A stretch of 64,000 bases of DNA from Acanthosepion esculentum (Eukaryota; Mollusca; Cephalopoda; Sepiida; Sepiidae), in NCBI GenBank assembly GCA_964036315.1, contig OZ038487.1:57970842-58034841 (forward strand), written 5' to 3'. How positions within the stretch are numbered: the first letter of the stretch is position 1; each line of letters begins with the position of its first letter. Shown in pieces: positions 1 to 9,029 of the stretch. Under the pieces are notes generated by a model, which worked only from the letters and a program-made list of their open reading frames with translations, did not search any database and was not told the DNA's origin. The translations under genes and the position numbers were made by a program.

Positions 1-149
1 GACTGATATTACATAGAAGTTAAGTACTATTTTCTTTGTTTCTATCAAAATTTTTCCTGTTTCTTAATACTTTGTTTCGTTTCTAGAAGACAAATTTTGC
101 TACACCAGTGCATTTTCGGATTTCTATGGATTTCTATATTTTCCGTCAT

Positions 150-470
150 TTGTTAAAACGCTCCCCAGATATTTAAACTTTCTGTTTGATACACTATTTA
201 CATTATTCGGACTATTGTCCTCATCTTTGTTGCGATGTTTATCACAACATTTCGGCTGTTGTACGCTCCGACCATCTTCAGCTGGTTGGAAAGTCGAACT
301 GAACCCTTTATTTCGCTCGCTGGGGTAGACTGTTCTAGTTCCACGTACCATGTTTAATGGATGTCAGTTATCAGTTATCTCCTGTTAATTCACCTCTCCA
401 TTAGACATGAAGTAAATAGTATACATAATACCTCATCTCAGAAATATAGACAGATTCTTGTTTGATTCTG
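150..470 (-). repeat. Repeat family A copy 1 (hammerhead-like core)
   Basis: This is one of seven copies in the window of a roughly 200-300 bp repeat. Read on the minus strand it carries CTGAAGA, a short hairpin arm, GAAA and then TGTTGTGATAAA (core about 247-281). That order matches the conserved core of a hammerhead ribozyme, as found in Penelope-like retroelement termini. The flank at 419-457 (cataatacctcatctcagaa) recurs at about 15067 on the plus strand and, inverted, near 47700, so it belongs to the same family. No reverse transcriptase is attached here. It could be a Penelope-type terminal fragment or a non-autonomous derivative. Confidence 0.55.
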
Positions 471-654
471 ATATCCCTAATTTGCAGCTCGCATCCTTTT
501 TGCCTTCTTACAAGGTAGGTTGGTTCACTGTGCCGTGCCAAAATTGATTTTCTCCTCACACTCCATCTTGAACATTTTCGTGTATTGAATACTGTTGCCA
601 TATCTGGTCTGTTGCTACTATTGTGCATCTCGAGATTCATAACAAAATAGAGAA

Positions 655-1080
655 AATGGTTTGCAATACAATCGATCCTGACCTGGCATCTCGTTTCCAG
701 TCACATTCTCATAGACGTGACGTGGGTTCCTTCTGTCGGTTCAACAAATTTTGAAATGACAACTGCTCGGATGAAATTTTCTTCCTAGTGCTTGTAGTAC
801 ATGAATCTAAGTGTGCTACTAGATTGGCAGTTAAGTCTCACCATTTTACTATTGAACGACCTCAATGCAACTATCTCTTCTACTCTGACAGTTTTTTTCT
901 CGCAATTTACCTGCGGAAATTTCTGATTTCTTGCTTCTCTGATAAGTACAATCGTCAATCGCCATCTTCTGTCTTCTTGAAGCCTGTTCCATTTTTCTCT
1001 TTATTCAACAATATTTTCATTCTCATTCACTTTCTCTCCTTGTAAATCCCCGCCCCCACTGCATACTAGTGGCATTGTCG
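655..1080 (+). pseudogene. CR1/Jockey-type LINE, 3' end of ORF2 (relic)
   Basis: Translation of about 660-1046 gives, across at least two frames, the C-terminal signature of CR1-like reverse transcriptase polyproteins: IDPDLASRFQSHSHRRDVGS, then NDNCSDEIFFLV, then RLAVKSHHFTIE and VNRHLL. The same signature block (GNCSD, RSHQxTVE, SLPAS) is recovered at 48.9-49.5 kb on the minus strand. The catalytic reverse-transcriptase palm is absent, so this is a 5'-truncated, dead copy. The ORF starting at 788 is only one frame of it. Composite repeat C begins directly downstream at about 1085. Confidence 0.6.
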
Positions 1081-1084
1081 CCTC

Positions 1085-1420
1085 GCTTTTTTTTGCGGCA
1101 TATAAACCTCAGTGAGTTTTTTAATGCTACAAGAGTTTTATAATGGATTCGTATGAATTTCTTTCAAAGAAATCAATTCGTAGGAGATCAGGATATTTTT
1201 ATACGAAAATGTACTGCTAGTATTTTTACTATAAAAATCAATTGTATATTTTCATACTGCTTTCACCCCGGTTTGGGTGTTAATTATTTGGGAACCTAAA
1301 AGGGCATCTACCCCGGTTAGGGTGAACCTGGGAACAACAAAAATTAACTTCCCACTTGCTGCCGGATGTAGTTTATCGTTATACCCAGGAAGCCTGGCTG
1401 GGGTCAAACGATTAAAAAAA
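1085..1420 (+). repeat. Composite repeat C copy (head, short middle, CCCC-domain)
   Basis: The head is GCGGCATATAAACCTCAGTGAG near 1094. It is followed by an AT-rich middle with 'ctgctagtatttttactat' and then a conserved block from about 1252: ACCCCGG, AGGGTGAACCTGGGAACAAC, CTGCCGGATGTAGTTTATCG, TACCCAGGA. The same order is seen near 15.1-15.7, 26.6, 27.8-28.1, 49.6-49.9, 57.5-58.8 and 62.6-63.1 kb. The ORF on the opposite strand at 1252-1464 is the translation of the conserved block and is probably not a gene. Confidence 0.6.
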
Positions 1421-1554
1421 TGCTGATGATTTGTGCTTTCATCCAACAAATAATTCAGTGTCATATTTTCTTTTGTCTTTTTAATGGCTGTTCAAATTTA
1501 CGGCGCCAAACCAATAACATTGACACCTGCATGTTAGGCGTCTCACATTTTCAT

Positions 1555-1935
1555 GATATTACGTGATATTATTTACATTGTTCCGACTATTGTCCTCATC
1601 TTTGTTGCCATATTTATCAAAACGTTTCGGCCGTTGTACGCTCCGGTCTTTTCCAGGTGGTTGGAATGTCGAACTGAACCTTTTATTTCGCTCGCTGGGG
1701 TAGACTGTTCTAGTTTCACGTGCCATGTCTAATGGATGTCAGTTATCAGGTATTGAACTCACAACTCTTTGAGTCCTGTTACTGGATCTAACCAATGCCA
1801 CTGTATCATGTGTCCTTAAATCTACCCCAGCGAGCGAAATAAAAAAAGGTGCAGTTCGACATTCCAAACACCTGAAGAAGACCGGGGCGTACAATGGCCG
1901 AAACGTTGTGATAAATATGGCAACAAAGACGTGGA
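1555..1935. repeat. Repeat family A, inverted pair
   Basis: A minus-strand copy at about 1565-1745 and a plus-strand copy at about 1820-1935 lie head to head. Both share the block with 'ctaccccagcgagcgaaat' and the core CTGAAGA ... GAAACGTTGTGATAAATATGG (plus core about 1875-1912). The spacer contains a tRNA-like stretch with a B-box-like GAGTTGTGAGTTCAATACCTG on the minus strand. Confidence 0.6.
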
Positions 1936-2084
1936 CAATAGACAGATGCTCAACCGATCTTGTCTAGTTTATTGTTAAAATAAACTGGGTGTTCCACAAT
2001 GGTGGCTTTTTATCAAACTAACACACAGGTATGCATTAATTCAAGAGTAAAGACATTCTGATACAGATATAACTATTGTAAAAA

Positions 2085-2200
2085 CTCTAGGACGATAATG
2101 GTTAACGAGCTTGTCTAGAAGACCAGTGAGTCTGCGCATTCAATGGTGGAAAAAGGGATAGTGGGTCGATTCCTGTCGAGAGGAACAATTTAGTAGGTCT
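2085..2200 (+). repeat. tRNA-like SINE head (relic)
   Basis: An A-box-like segment (gataatggttaacgagcttg) is followed about 70 bases later by a B-box-like gggtcgattcctgt. This spacing and order are typical of a tRNA-derived SINE promoter. No tail or target-site duplication was identified. Confidence 0.4.
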
Positions 2201-2415
2201 GTGTGTGTCTGTGTGAATGTATTTCTGCTGCAGAAAGTTTCAATGAATTTAAGCATAAAATATATTAATCATTCCAAATGGTTAGTTTTCACTGGGTCCA
2301 CCAAATCAGTGACACTGGCATGTATAAATGTGTCTAAAAAAGGGCCCTGCTGAGAACCGGCAGCGACAAATTCCGTACTGTAATCCGTGCATGCACACAA
2401 TTCGAATTTCATGAA

Positions 2416-2417
2416 TA

Positions 2418-2476
<59 letters not shown>

Positions 2477-2486
2477 AGCTTGTTCA

Positions 2487-2517
<31 letters not shown>

Positions 2518-2518
2518 G
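2416..2518. repeat. (CTAT)n microsatellite with interrupter
   Basis: Two pure (CTAT)n runs are separated by AAGCTTGTTCATAT. The same 'TTGTTCATAT' interrupter recurs in the larger block at 2.7-3.1 kb and at 47.5-48.4 kb. ORFs here translate only as SIYLSIYL repeats. Confidence 0.9.
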
Positions 2519-2699
2519 TTGATACACCACTTCTCGCTCGATTACCAAAATTCAGCAACGTCAAGACTGGTCAGTATTAGCTTGTTAATATCAGGTGCTG
2601 AAAGCTTGCATGTACGGGTTGTGCAATAGATAACGTCTCGAAACTGGAAACCGAAGAGCCGAATTCCAATTCTAGCTGGTTGCATTATATTCACTTTAG

Positions 2700-2702
2700 C
2701 GC

Positions 2703-2750
<48 letters not shown>

Positions 2751-2761
2751 CAGTCTGTTCA

Positions 2762-2806
<45 letters not shown>

Positions 2807-2817
2807 CAGTCTGTTCA

Positions 2818-2866
<49 letters not shown>

Positions 2867-2877
2867 CAGTCTGTTCA

Positions 2878-2930
<53 letters not shown>

Positions 2931-2941
2931 CAGTCTGTTCA

Positions 2942-2998
<57 letters not shown>

Positions 2999-3069
2999 CA
3001 GTCTGTTCATATCTATCTATCTATCTATCTCAGTCTGTTCATATCTATCTGACCATCTCAATCTGTTCA

Positions 3070-3138
<69 letters not shown>

Positions 3139-3139
3139 G
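2700..3139. repeat. (CTAT)n array with higher-order CTCAGTCTGTTCATAT units
   Basis: Runs of 4 to 20 CTAT units are repeatedly separated by CTCAGTCTGTTCATAT (about seven times), so the array is a higher-order repeat with variable unit length. It yields a 167-codon pseudo-ORF of IYLS repeats. It then passes into a GT-rich stretch to about 3180. Confidence 0.9.
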
Positions 3140-3179
3140 GACACGTGTATGTGTTAGTGTGTGTGCGTATGTGTACGCG

Positions 3180-3950
3180 TTAACGTCTTCTCGTAAATTT
3201 GCATGAATGGTAGACCTATTTATCATGTATATGTGTAAACACATTTGTATGACACATAATAAATCGGGTGGGAAATATGCAGCCATATTTGCGATATGCG
3301 CATACGAGTTCGTCTCCATTCCGATTTCCCGTAGGCTGAATGTTCCTCCACTTCTTTTCCACTGGAACAAACACTAATTGCCTCCCTGGCTGTCGACACT
3401 GCATCAGCAGAGATAGGAAGCAGGGTCGAGGGCCAAGTTGTGTCGATGTTTGTGGAAGGCTACACACTGGAGCCAGTTGAAGATATGACACCGTCGACTT
3501 CCAGTTAAAACAATAGCTGTCGGCTTATCGTTTTCCCGTTCATCAAATATCTCTACTCAATATTTCTGTCCGTTACCCCCCGTTTCTTTCTGAAGCTTCA
3601 TCCTACAAGTCCACGGTCCTCTTTTCTTTTTCTTTTGTATCTCATATTTCGACATATGCTCAGGATGAGACGAAGCCATATAACAAACAGACGCTATATT
3701 GAATGTGGTTACAAGCTAAGTAAAAAGAAGACTAAGGTTTTTTAGAACCACTGAATACAGAAGGCGCCCCAAATGTTGCACGATATTTTGGATATTGTCG
3801 CCAAGCTGATCAATATCTGTGTCTTTAACGCTTCCAAAATGTTTAAGGCAATTGTAATAGTAGCTGTTTCCTCATAAGGAAACATTTGACATTTATTAAT
3901 AAATCAGACAGTACTACTGTCGGTTATAATTTTTTCAGTAGAATAGGCTT
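3180..3950. other. No recognisable feature
   Basis: I see no conserved coding motif, tRNA-like box or clear repeat in this stretch. The two overlapping minus-strand ORFs at 3125-3491 show no domain that I recognise. Confidence 0.5.
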
Positions 3951-3959
3951 CAAGTTTAG

Positions 3960-4870
3960 TAAATGTTATCGCTCTTTCCAGTATTCCTTAACGTCAAAAT
4001 GACACCTGATATCCAAAACAACTTTCAGACTGTTGTTCCCTGAGGCAAATCTTGCCTCGTTAACTTTAACGCCTCCGAAGCTAAACTCCCCCTTTTAATC
4101 ATCTGAGAGACCCCTCTCTGTCTTCCATCAGCATGGCTGATGCTGACATCCAGGAGAGTGACTCATTACACCTTCTCGGGCTAAATTTCTTTGCTGACAC
4201 GAAGTAGAAAGACTATTTTGAATTTATTGCTATGACAGATTACAGTGTAACCCGGATATAAGAGAAACCCGGATAAAAGAGAGATTGTCTCTGGTCCCAA
4301 ATTAGAGCCTGTGTTAATAAAACAAAATAGACCAAACCCGGATATAAGAGAAACCCGGATATAGGAGACTTCTTTTCCGGTCCCGACAACTCTCTTATAT
4401 CCGGCTTACATTGTATAAGAAATCTGGGTCACTGTGTCGTTCTAGAAAATTTTTCTCTCCAGAATCCATCTTACATATCTATAAGTCTACCATTTGTCCA
4501 TGTTTAGAATATTGCTGCCTCATATGGTCCGGTGCTCGTGATATTTATCTAAAGCTCCTTGAAGAAGAATTAGCAATATTGGTGCTGTTCTAGCGTCTCG
4601 GCTTCAATCACTTTCCCACCACCGTAATGTTGACTCCCTATGACTTTTCTATAAATACTTACATAGTAATTGTTCGGGTGAACTCCTTGCTATGCTACCG
4701 TGAGAGTTCACGTGATTTTGACCAGTAACAGACCATTTTACGTCCGCTTCACCTTTTGGATTACTTTAAAGACCGTCTTAGGTTACGCTAAATTATTGAC
4801 TTTATTTGGAATTTTTAAAAAATCAATTGTTCTATTTCTGTGAATTTTTTCTTTCCGTTTTTCTTTTATT
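3960..4870 (+). pseudogene. CR1/Jockey-type LINE ORF2 C-terminal relic, split by a MITE
   Basis: Before the MITE, about 4130-4240 reads ADADIQESDSLHLLGLNFFA; after it, 4416-4560 reads KKSGSLCRSRKFFSPESI and ends in RPxLEYC-like CPCLEYCCLIWSGA. These two pieces are consecutive in CR1-type reverse transcriptase C-terminal domains (the HLLGL and LEYCSHIWSGAP blocks), so the LINE was continuous before the MITE landed. Further downstream the reading continues through frameshifts with ASRLQSLSHHRNVDS-like and LFYKYLHSNCSGELLAMLP-like sequence. The YADD catalytic part is missing. It is a truncated, dead copy. Confidence 0.65.
4243..4413. mobile_element. 171-bp MITE, pogo/Tigger-like termini, TA target duplication
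   Basis: The left end CAGTGTAACCCGGATATAAG and the right end (reverse complement CAATGTAAGCCGGATATAAG) are near-perfect inverted repeats flanked by TA on both sides. An internal copy of the 'AACCCGGATATAAGAGA' motif gives a repeated inner structure. A second copy lies at 42857-43043. No coding capacity is present. The CAGT start and TA duplication fit the Tc1/mariner/pogo superfamily. Confidence 0.85.
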
Positions 4871-6500
4871 TCCACTTCCCGCTCGGCTCTTAGACGAATT
4901 TCTCTTTTTCTCGTGTAACATTTCGTTACACCAGTCAATGTTTGTTTAAGCTCTTCTTTTATTCATTGTTTCTCGTTTTTACTGCTTAAACTTTTTCACT
5001 TTCGATCTTGCTATAGAGTGAACCTCTTTCTTTCCGTAAAAGAGGAAACCCGGTTTCTGTGTATTCCCATCCCTCGCTCACTTCTCGGTCGAATTTTTCT
5101 TTTTCTCGTCTATATTTAGTTACACTAGTCTAGTATTCTTGCTTAGTAGTTTTTTGATATATTCGGGAGAGATATCAGGATAATCAAGAACCTATACTGA
5201 CACCAAACAGCATGCATGCGTATAGAGAACGAGTTCAGTGAATAAACAAAAATAGAAAGGGGCGTAATGCAAGAATGTGTCTTTTCCTCCGAACCGTTCA
5301 ACTTATACAGCGAGGCAATTCTGAGCGAATTGCAAACCCTACCAGGATTTAGCATTGGCGGCCATAATCTTAACAACATAAGATACGCAGACGACACAGT
5401 ACTGATAGCAGACGCAGAAAAGAAATTACAAAATCTCCTACAGAAGTTAGCGACGGAGAGTGAGAAGAACGGACTAAGCATAAACTTCAAGAAGACGGAG
5501 TGCATGGTCGTCATTAAGAGGATGAGCCCGAAATGATATCTGAAGGTCGGGAACATTATAATCAAACAGACGCGGAAGTTTAAAAAATCTGGGAAGCGTC
5601 TTGACAGCAGACGGTAAGTGCGACACTGAGATCCGTAGGCGTATTGGGATGGCCAAGGATACATTCCAAAAGCTTATTGAGAAAGGGGAGGATTTATTTG
5701 GTAACAAGGACAAGAATACTGAGATATTACATGACATCTGTCCTTCTTTACGGCAGCGAATGTTGGACGATTTCCTCAAAGATGAAGAATCGAATCGAGG
5801 CGTCAGAGATGTGGCTCTACAGAAGGATGCTAAGGATTTCATGGAGCGAGCGTGTGAGCAACGATGAGGTCTTAGAGAGGTTGAAAACAAGGAGGAGGGT
5901 AATACTTAACATCAGGAAGAGGCAGTTGAAGTTTCTGGGACACATAATGAGGAAGGAGGCCTGGAGAATCTGATACTCACGGGTCGAATAGAGGGAAAGA
6001 GAGACAAGTGAAAACAACACCTGACATACCTGCTGGGCTTAAGCAAGTGGATGAGAGAACGTGGTCTGGTGGAGGTGGCAGGATTTAAGGAACATTGAAA
6101 GCTGCAAGGGATAGAGGGAAGTGGAAAGCCATGATCGTCTGAAAGGATATGAAACATAAAAAGAAAGAAAAGAAGTCTAGTATTTTTAAACATTTCTTTT
6201 ATTCATTGTTTTTTCTTAATACTGTTTTTTATATTTAAACTTTTATTTTAGACAACTACTATATTTTTCTAGTTATGTATTTTTGCTCTTGGGCAAACTT
6301 AATTTTTCGTAAAGTTCTCTTTGCACCGTGTTCTGCTTTCTTTCAGTTTATTTCACATTGAATACTTAATTTCAAACTTTTCCAAATTCCGTTTTTTTTT
6401 CTCGTGTAACATTTAGTTACACCAGTCGACAATATTTTGTTTAAATTTTCCTTTTATTTTATTGCTTCTTTTTATTGTTTATTTTAATTTTATTCGTGTC
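4860..6500. repeat. T-rich tandem repeat with TTACAC palindrome, interrupted by RTE
   Basis: A T-rich unit of about 200-250 bp recurs with the landmark TTTTTCTCGTGTAACATTT and GTTACACCAGTC, centred near 4920, 5115 (diverged) and 6412. The landmark contains a 7-bp inverted repeat, GTGTAAC/GTTACAC. The second unit is split at about 5140 by an RTE copy and resumes at 6174. A weaker relative lies at about 60-115. Function is unknown; it could be a LINE 3' UTR repeat or a local satellite. Confidence 0.6.
5141..6173 (+). pseudogene. RTE-type LINE, 5'-truncated reverse transcriptase copy
   Basis: The copy begins inside the reverse-transcriptase palm. At 5267-5536 it reads QECVFSSEPFNLYSEAIL and then the catalytic box YADDTVLIAD, followed by GLSINFKKTECMV (thumb side). 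After a frameshift, 5601-5640 reads DGKCDTEIRRRIGMAK. A third frame, 5644-5973, reads YGSECWT, WLYRRMLRISW and RQLKFLGHIMRKE. These are the ordered C-terminal blocks of RTE-type endonuclease-reverse transcriptases. It ends in an aaagaaagaaaagaag tail. A 14-base direct repeat AGTCTAGTATTYTT flanks it (5127-5140 and 6174-6187), indicating target-primed insertion. At least two frameshifts make it dead. The antisense ORFs at 5143-5890 and 5817-6193 are shadows. Confidence 0.85.
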
Positions 6501-6950
6501 CTATTTTTTTTTAGTTAACCGATTTTGCTCTACGACGAGCCCATATTTTTTCTCTTCACGTAAAGTTAATTTCTGTTACATTTTCTTGTCCACTTTCGCA
6601 TTTTAATTTTAATTTATTTAGTTTGAATCTTTAATTTCAACCTCTAGCAAAACCCCTTTTTATCTCCTGTAATTATCTAGTTGACGCCAACTTCATTGTT
6701 TGACTAAAATCATCTTTTACTTGAGGCCAAACCTTTTTATTTTTTAAAGTCAAAACGTACTTCTCTTGCCTGCTATAACCGGCATTTGATTTTTATTTGC
6801 GATCCCTATTTTCTTTTTTCTTTTTAATCTCATATTTAGTTTTATTCCAAGTAACTTAAATATTTTCTGTTGAAGTTTGTTTCCCGTTTTCTTTCTTTGT
6901 TTTAATTTTGAGAACATCTTATATTGGCTTGTGTCATAAAGATTTCAGGA
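6500..6950. other. T-rich sequence without recognised gene
   Basis: This stretch is strongly T-rich on the plus strand and may be a decayed extension of the T-rich tandem repeat or the 5' flank of the Tx1-like LINE that follows. No motif is diagnostic. Confidence 0.4.
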
Positions 6951-8760
6951 AAAAAAGCAATATGGCCAACAATAGTCGGTCGCCAAAAAAAAAAAAAATC
7001 TTTTCGGGAAGGCCACAAAGACCGACCCACCAGACAAGAAAGCGCCAATTGTGGATTCACTACCCCAAAAGAATCATGACAGAATAAGTGATAATAGGGA
7101 AAAATATGGTGGCCGATAATGGCCGAAAGAAGACTGAATATGTGGTGGCCCCAAGGAGCCAAAACAAACACAGTATTAAAAATGACGTTGGATGTATGGA
7201 TAGCTATAATACCAATAAAGTGAAAGAAAATTTGGTGGCAGATAATAGCCAAAAGAAGAACGAAAACATGAAGGAACGAAATCTTGACCAAGTAAAGCTG
7301 CTGGTCAAAAATGGTGACAAGAGGAAAGTAAAACTGGCAAAGCATTGTCCGGGTAATTACCCTGTGGCTGAAAGTCCCCACCGATGTGCAAAATATACGT
7401 GGCAGATTTTCTGGAAAGGGCTAGGGAGTATGCTCATCTTATCAAGGATGGCTGCTTCTTGGCCGATGACCAGGAATTACAGAAGTTTGGTCGACAAGCG
7501 CTTGTGCAAAATTTGTCGTTCCACTAAAGACATTGTCAAAGAATCTCTGGAGTCCTTGGGGTGTTTCGCGAGCAAATTATCAAGGCTCCTTTTTTCATGT
7601 GGGATATACCGTTATCTTCGCATTCGAGTGTATGGCTGTGGTGAGTAGAGGGCTAAGCACAAAGGACCTCATAATTAGGACATAGTATGAAGGAAGATGT
7701 AGTTCCAGTCTAAAAGTATTTGAGGTCCCGCCGCAGGTGAAGTGGGAGCATCTAGCACTGAATTTTGAACAGTTTGACGAAATACTAGATGTCTCCTCCG
7801 CTCGTAAGCACGGCGAATGGAGGTTCAATATGATGTTTGGCAAACAGGCCTTCACCTCTGTTCCCATCGGAATTTGACGATCACAGCCACGGGTTGTAGA
7901 CCGTCATATTGGAAGTACGACCAGACTGGTGACCTGGCCAGTTTCTGCCCAGAGAATAAGGAATCTGGGATTCCCATACCCGTTGAACAAAATCTCCCTC
8001 TACCTGGCACTGATAGTTCCGCAGCGTCCACAAAGGGCATGGCAGTAATGGAGAAGCTGAAGGAGAATGGCTGGTAGCTGGTAGGGGTAGAGGGAAGATC
8101 CCAACAGCGAGACCTCAATCTCCTGAATCCTCCACGGGAAAGGACACTAATAGTTCCGCGTCCAAAATTAGCTCTAAGGGAAATACTTCGGCCAAGTATG
8201 CACGAATGTCTCAGCAGATGACAAGATGTCGAACCGTCTTACGACAAGAGGGAGAAGCTAATACAGCTTCAAGAAAGGTCGTGGGCAAAATCTTCTAAAA
8301 CAACCTATTCCTCATCTCCTGTCCCGTCTTCCCCTTATGGAAAAAAAAACGTCAGTTCACCCACCATTCACGAAGTCCTACAGGCAACCACCCGTGAATT
8401 CTTCCCCCTTCAAAAAGTGCCCCAGCCGTTCCAGTAAGGAATACTCTCGTCCCGCTCCTGGCCCCTACAAAAAAGGACACTATTTATCCAAGGAAAAGGC
8501 AAAAAAGCCCGTCATCTGAGGAGAAGGGGAAACGGAAACGAAAAACTGTGAAGCGGCCCTACAAGTTGAGGGAGGATGTCTGTCGAGTCTCTTCAAGCCA
8601 GGCTGATCGTGCCAAGGATTTGCGCAAAAAGAATCAAGGGACTCAAGACCTTACTCTCCATGCAAAAATGTGGGGACAAGGACCTTGAGGATCCGAGGAA
8701 TTTTTCCGATGCAAAAAGTGTCTTGACAGTCATTAGGATTGGCTGAGAAGCTCGGCAAAT
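6950..8760 (+). pseudogene. Tx1-like LINE ORF1 relic (candidate)
   Basis: Several frames over this stretch give a basic, lysine-rich protein (for example 7088-7648), then near 7880-7965 the sequence SYWKYDQTGDLASFCPE. The latter resembles a CCHC zinc knuckle (C-x2-C-x3-GH-x4-C) in which cysteines and the histidine have mutated. A proline- and serine-rich basic tail follows at 8337-8519. A zinc-knuckle ORF1 upstream of an endonuclease ORF2 is the normal order for L1/Tx1-type LINEs, and ORF2 starts about 280 bases downstream. Stops and frame changes show it is inactive. The assignment depends on the knuckle and on position, so it is tentative. Confidence 0.5.
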
Positions 8761-9029
8761 TTGGAGTATGGTTGAGAAGCTAATAAGGCTTTCATGATGA
8801 CGTCACCGTTAGCCGTATACGGAAACGCGGATACAACCAAATTTAAGCATTTTTGTTGTGGGCGTGTCCCTGTTTTAGTTCGCCCCAGCCTTTATAGGAC
8901 GTTAACATTTCCCTGGCACATTGGCGTCATATCCCATAACGTTACCATCAAAAGTGGCATGGACACTTGATCAATTGATGCTGTTGGCGTGGTCTCCCAG
9001 ACAATGTTTAGGGTAAGTGTTTCTCAATA

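Noticed and set aside
2680..3183. 167-codon ORF of IYLS repeats
   Set aside because: It is the translation of a (CTAT)n array, which is open in all frames.
5143..6193. Long minus-strand ORFs over the RTE copy
   Set aside because: They are antisense shadows; the plus strand carries YADD and the other RTE blocks.
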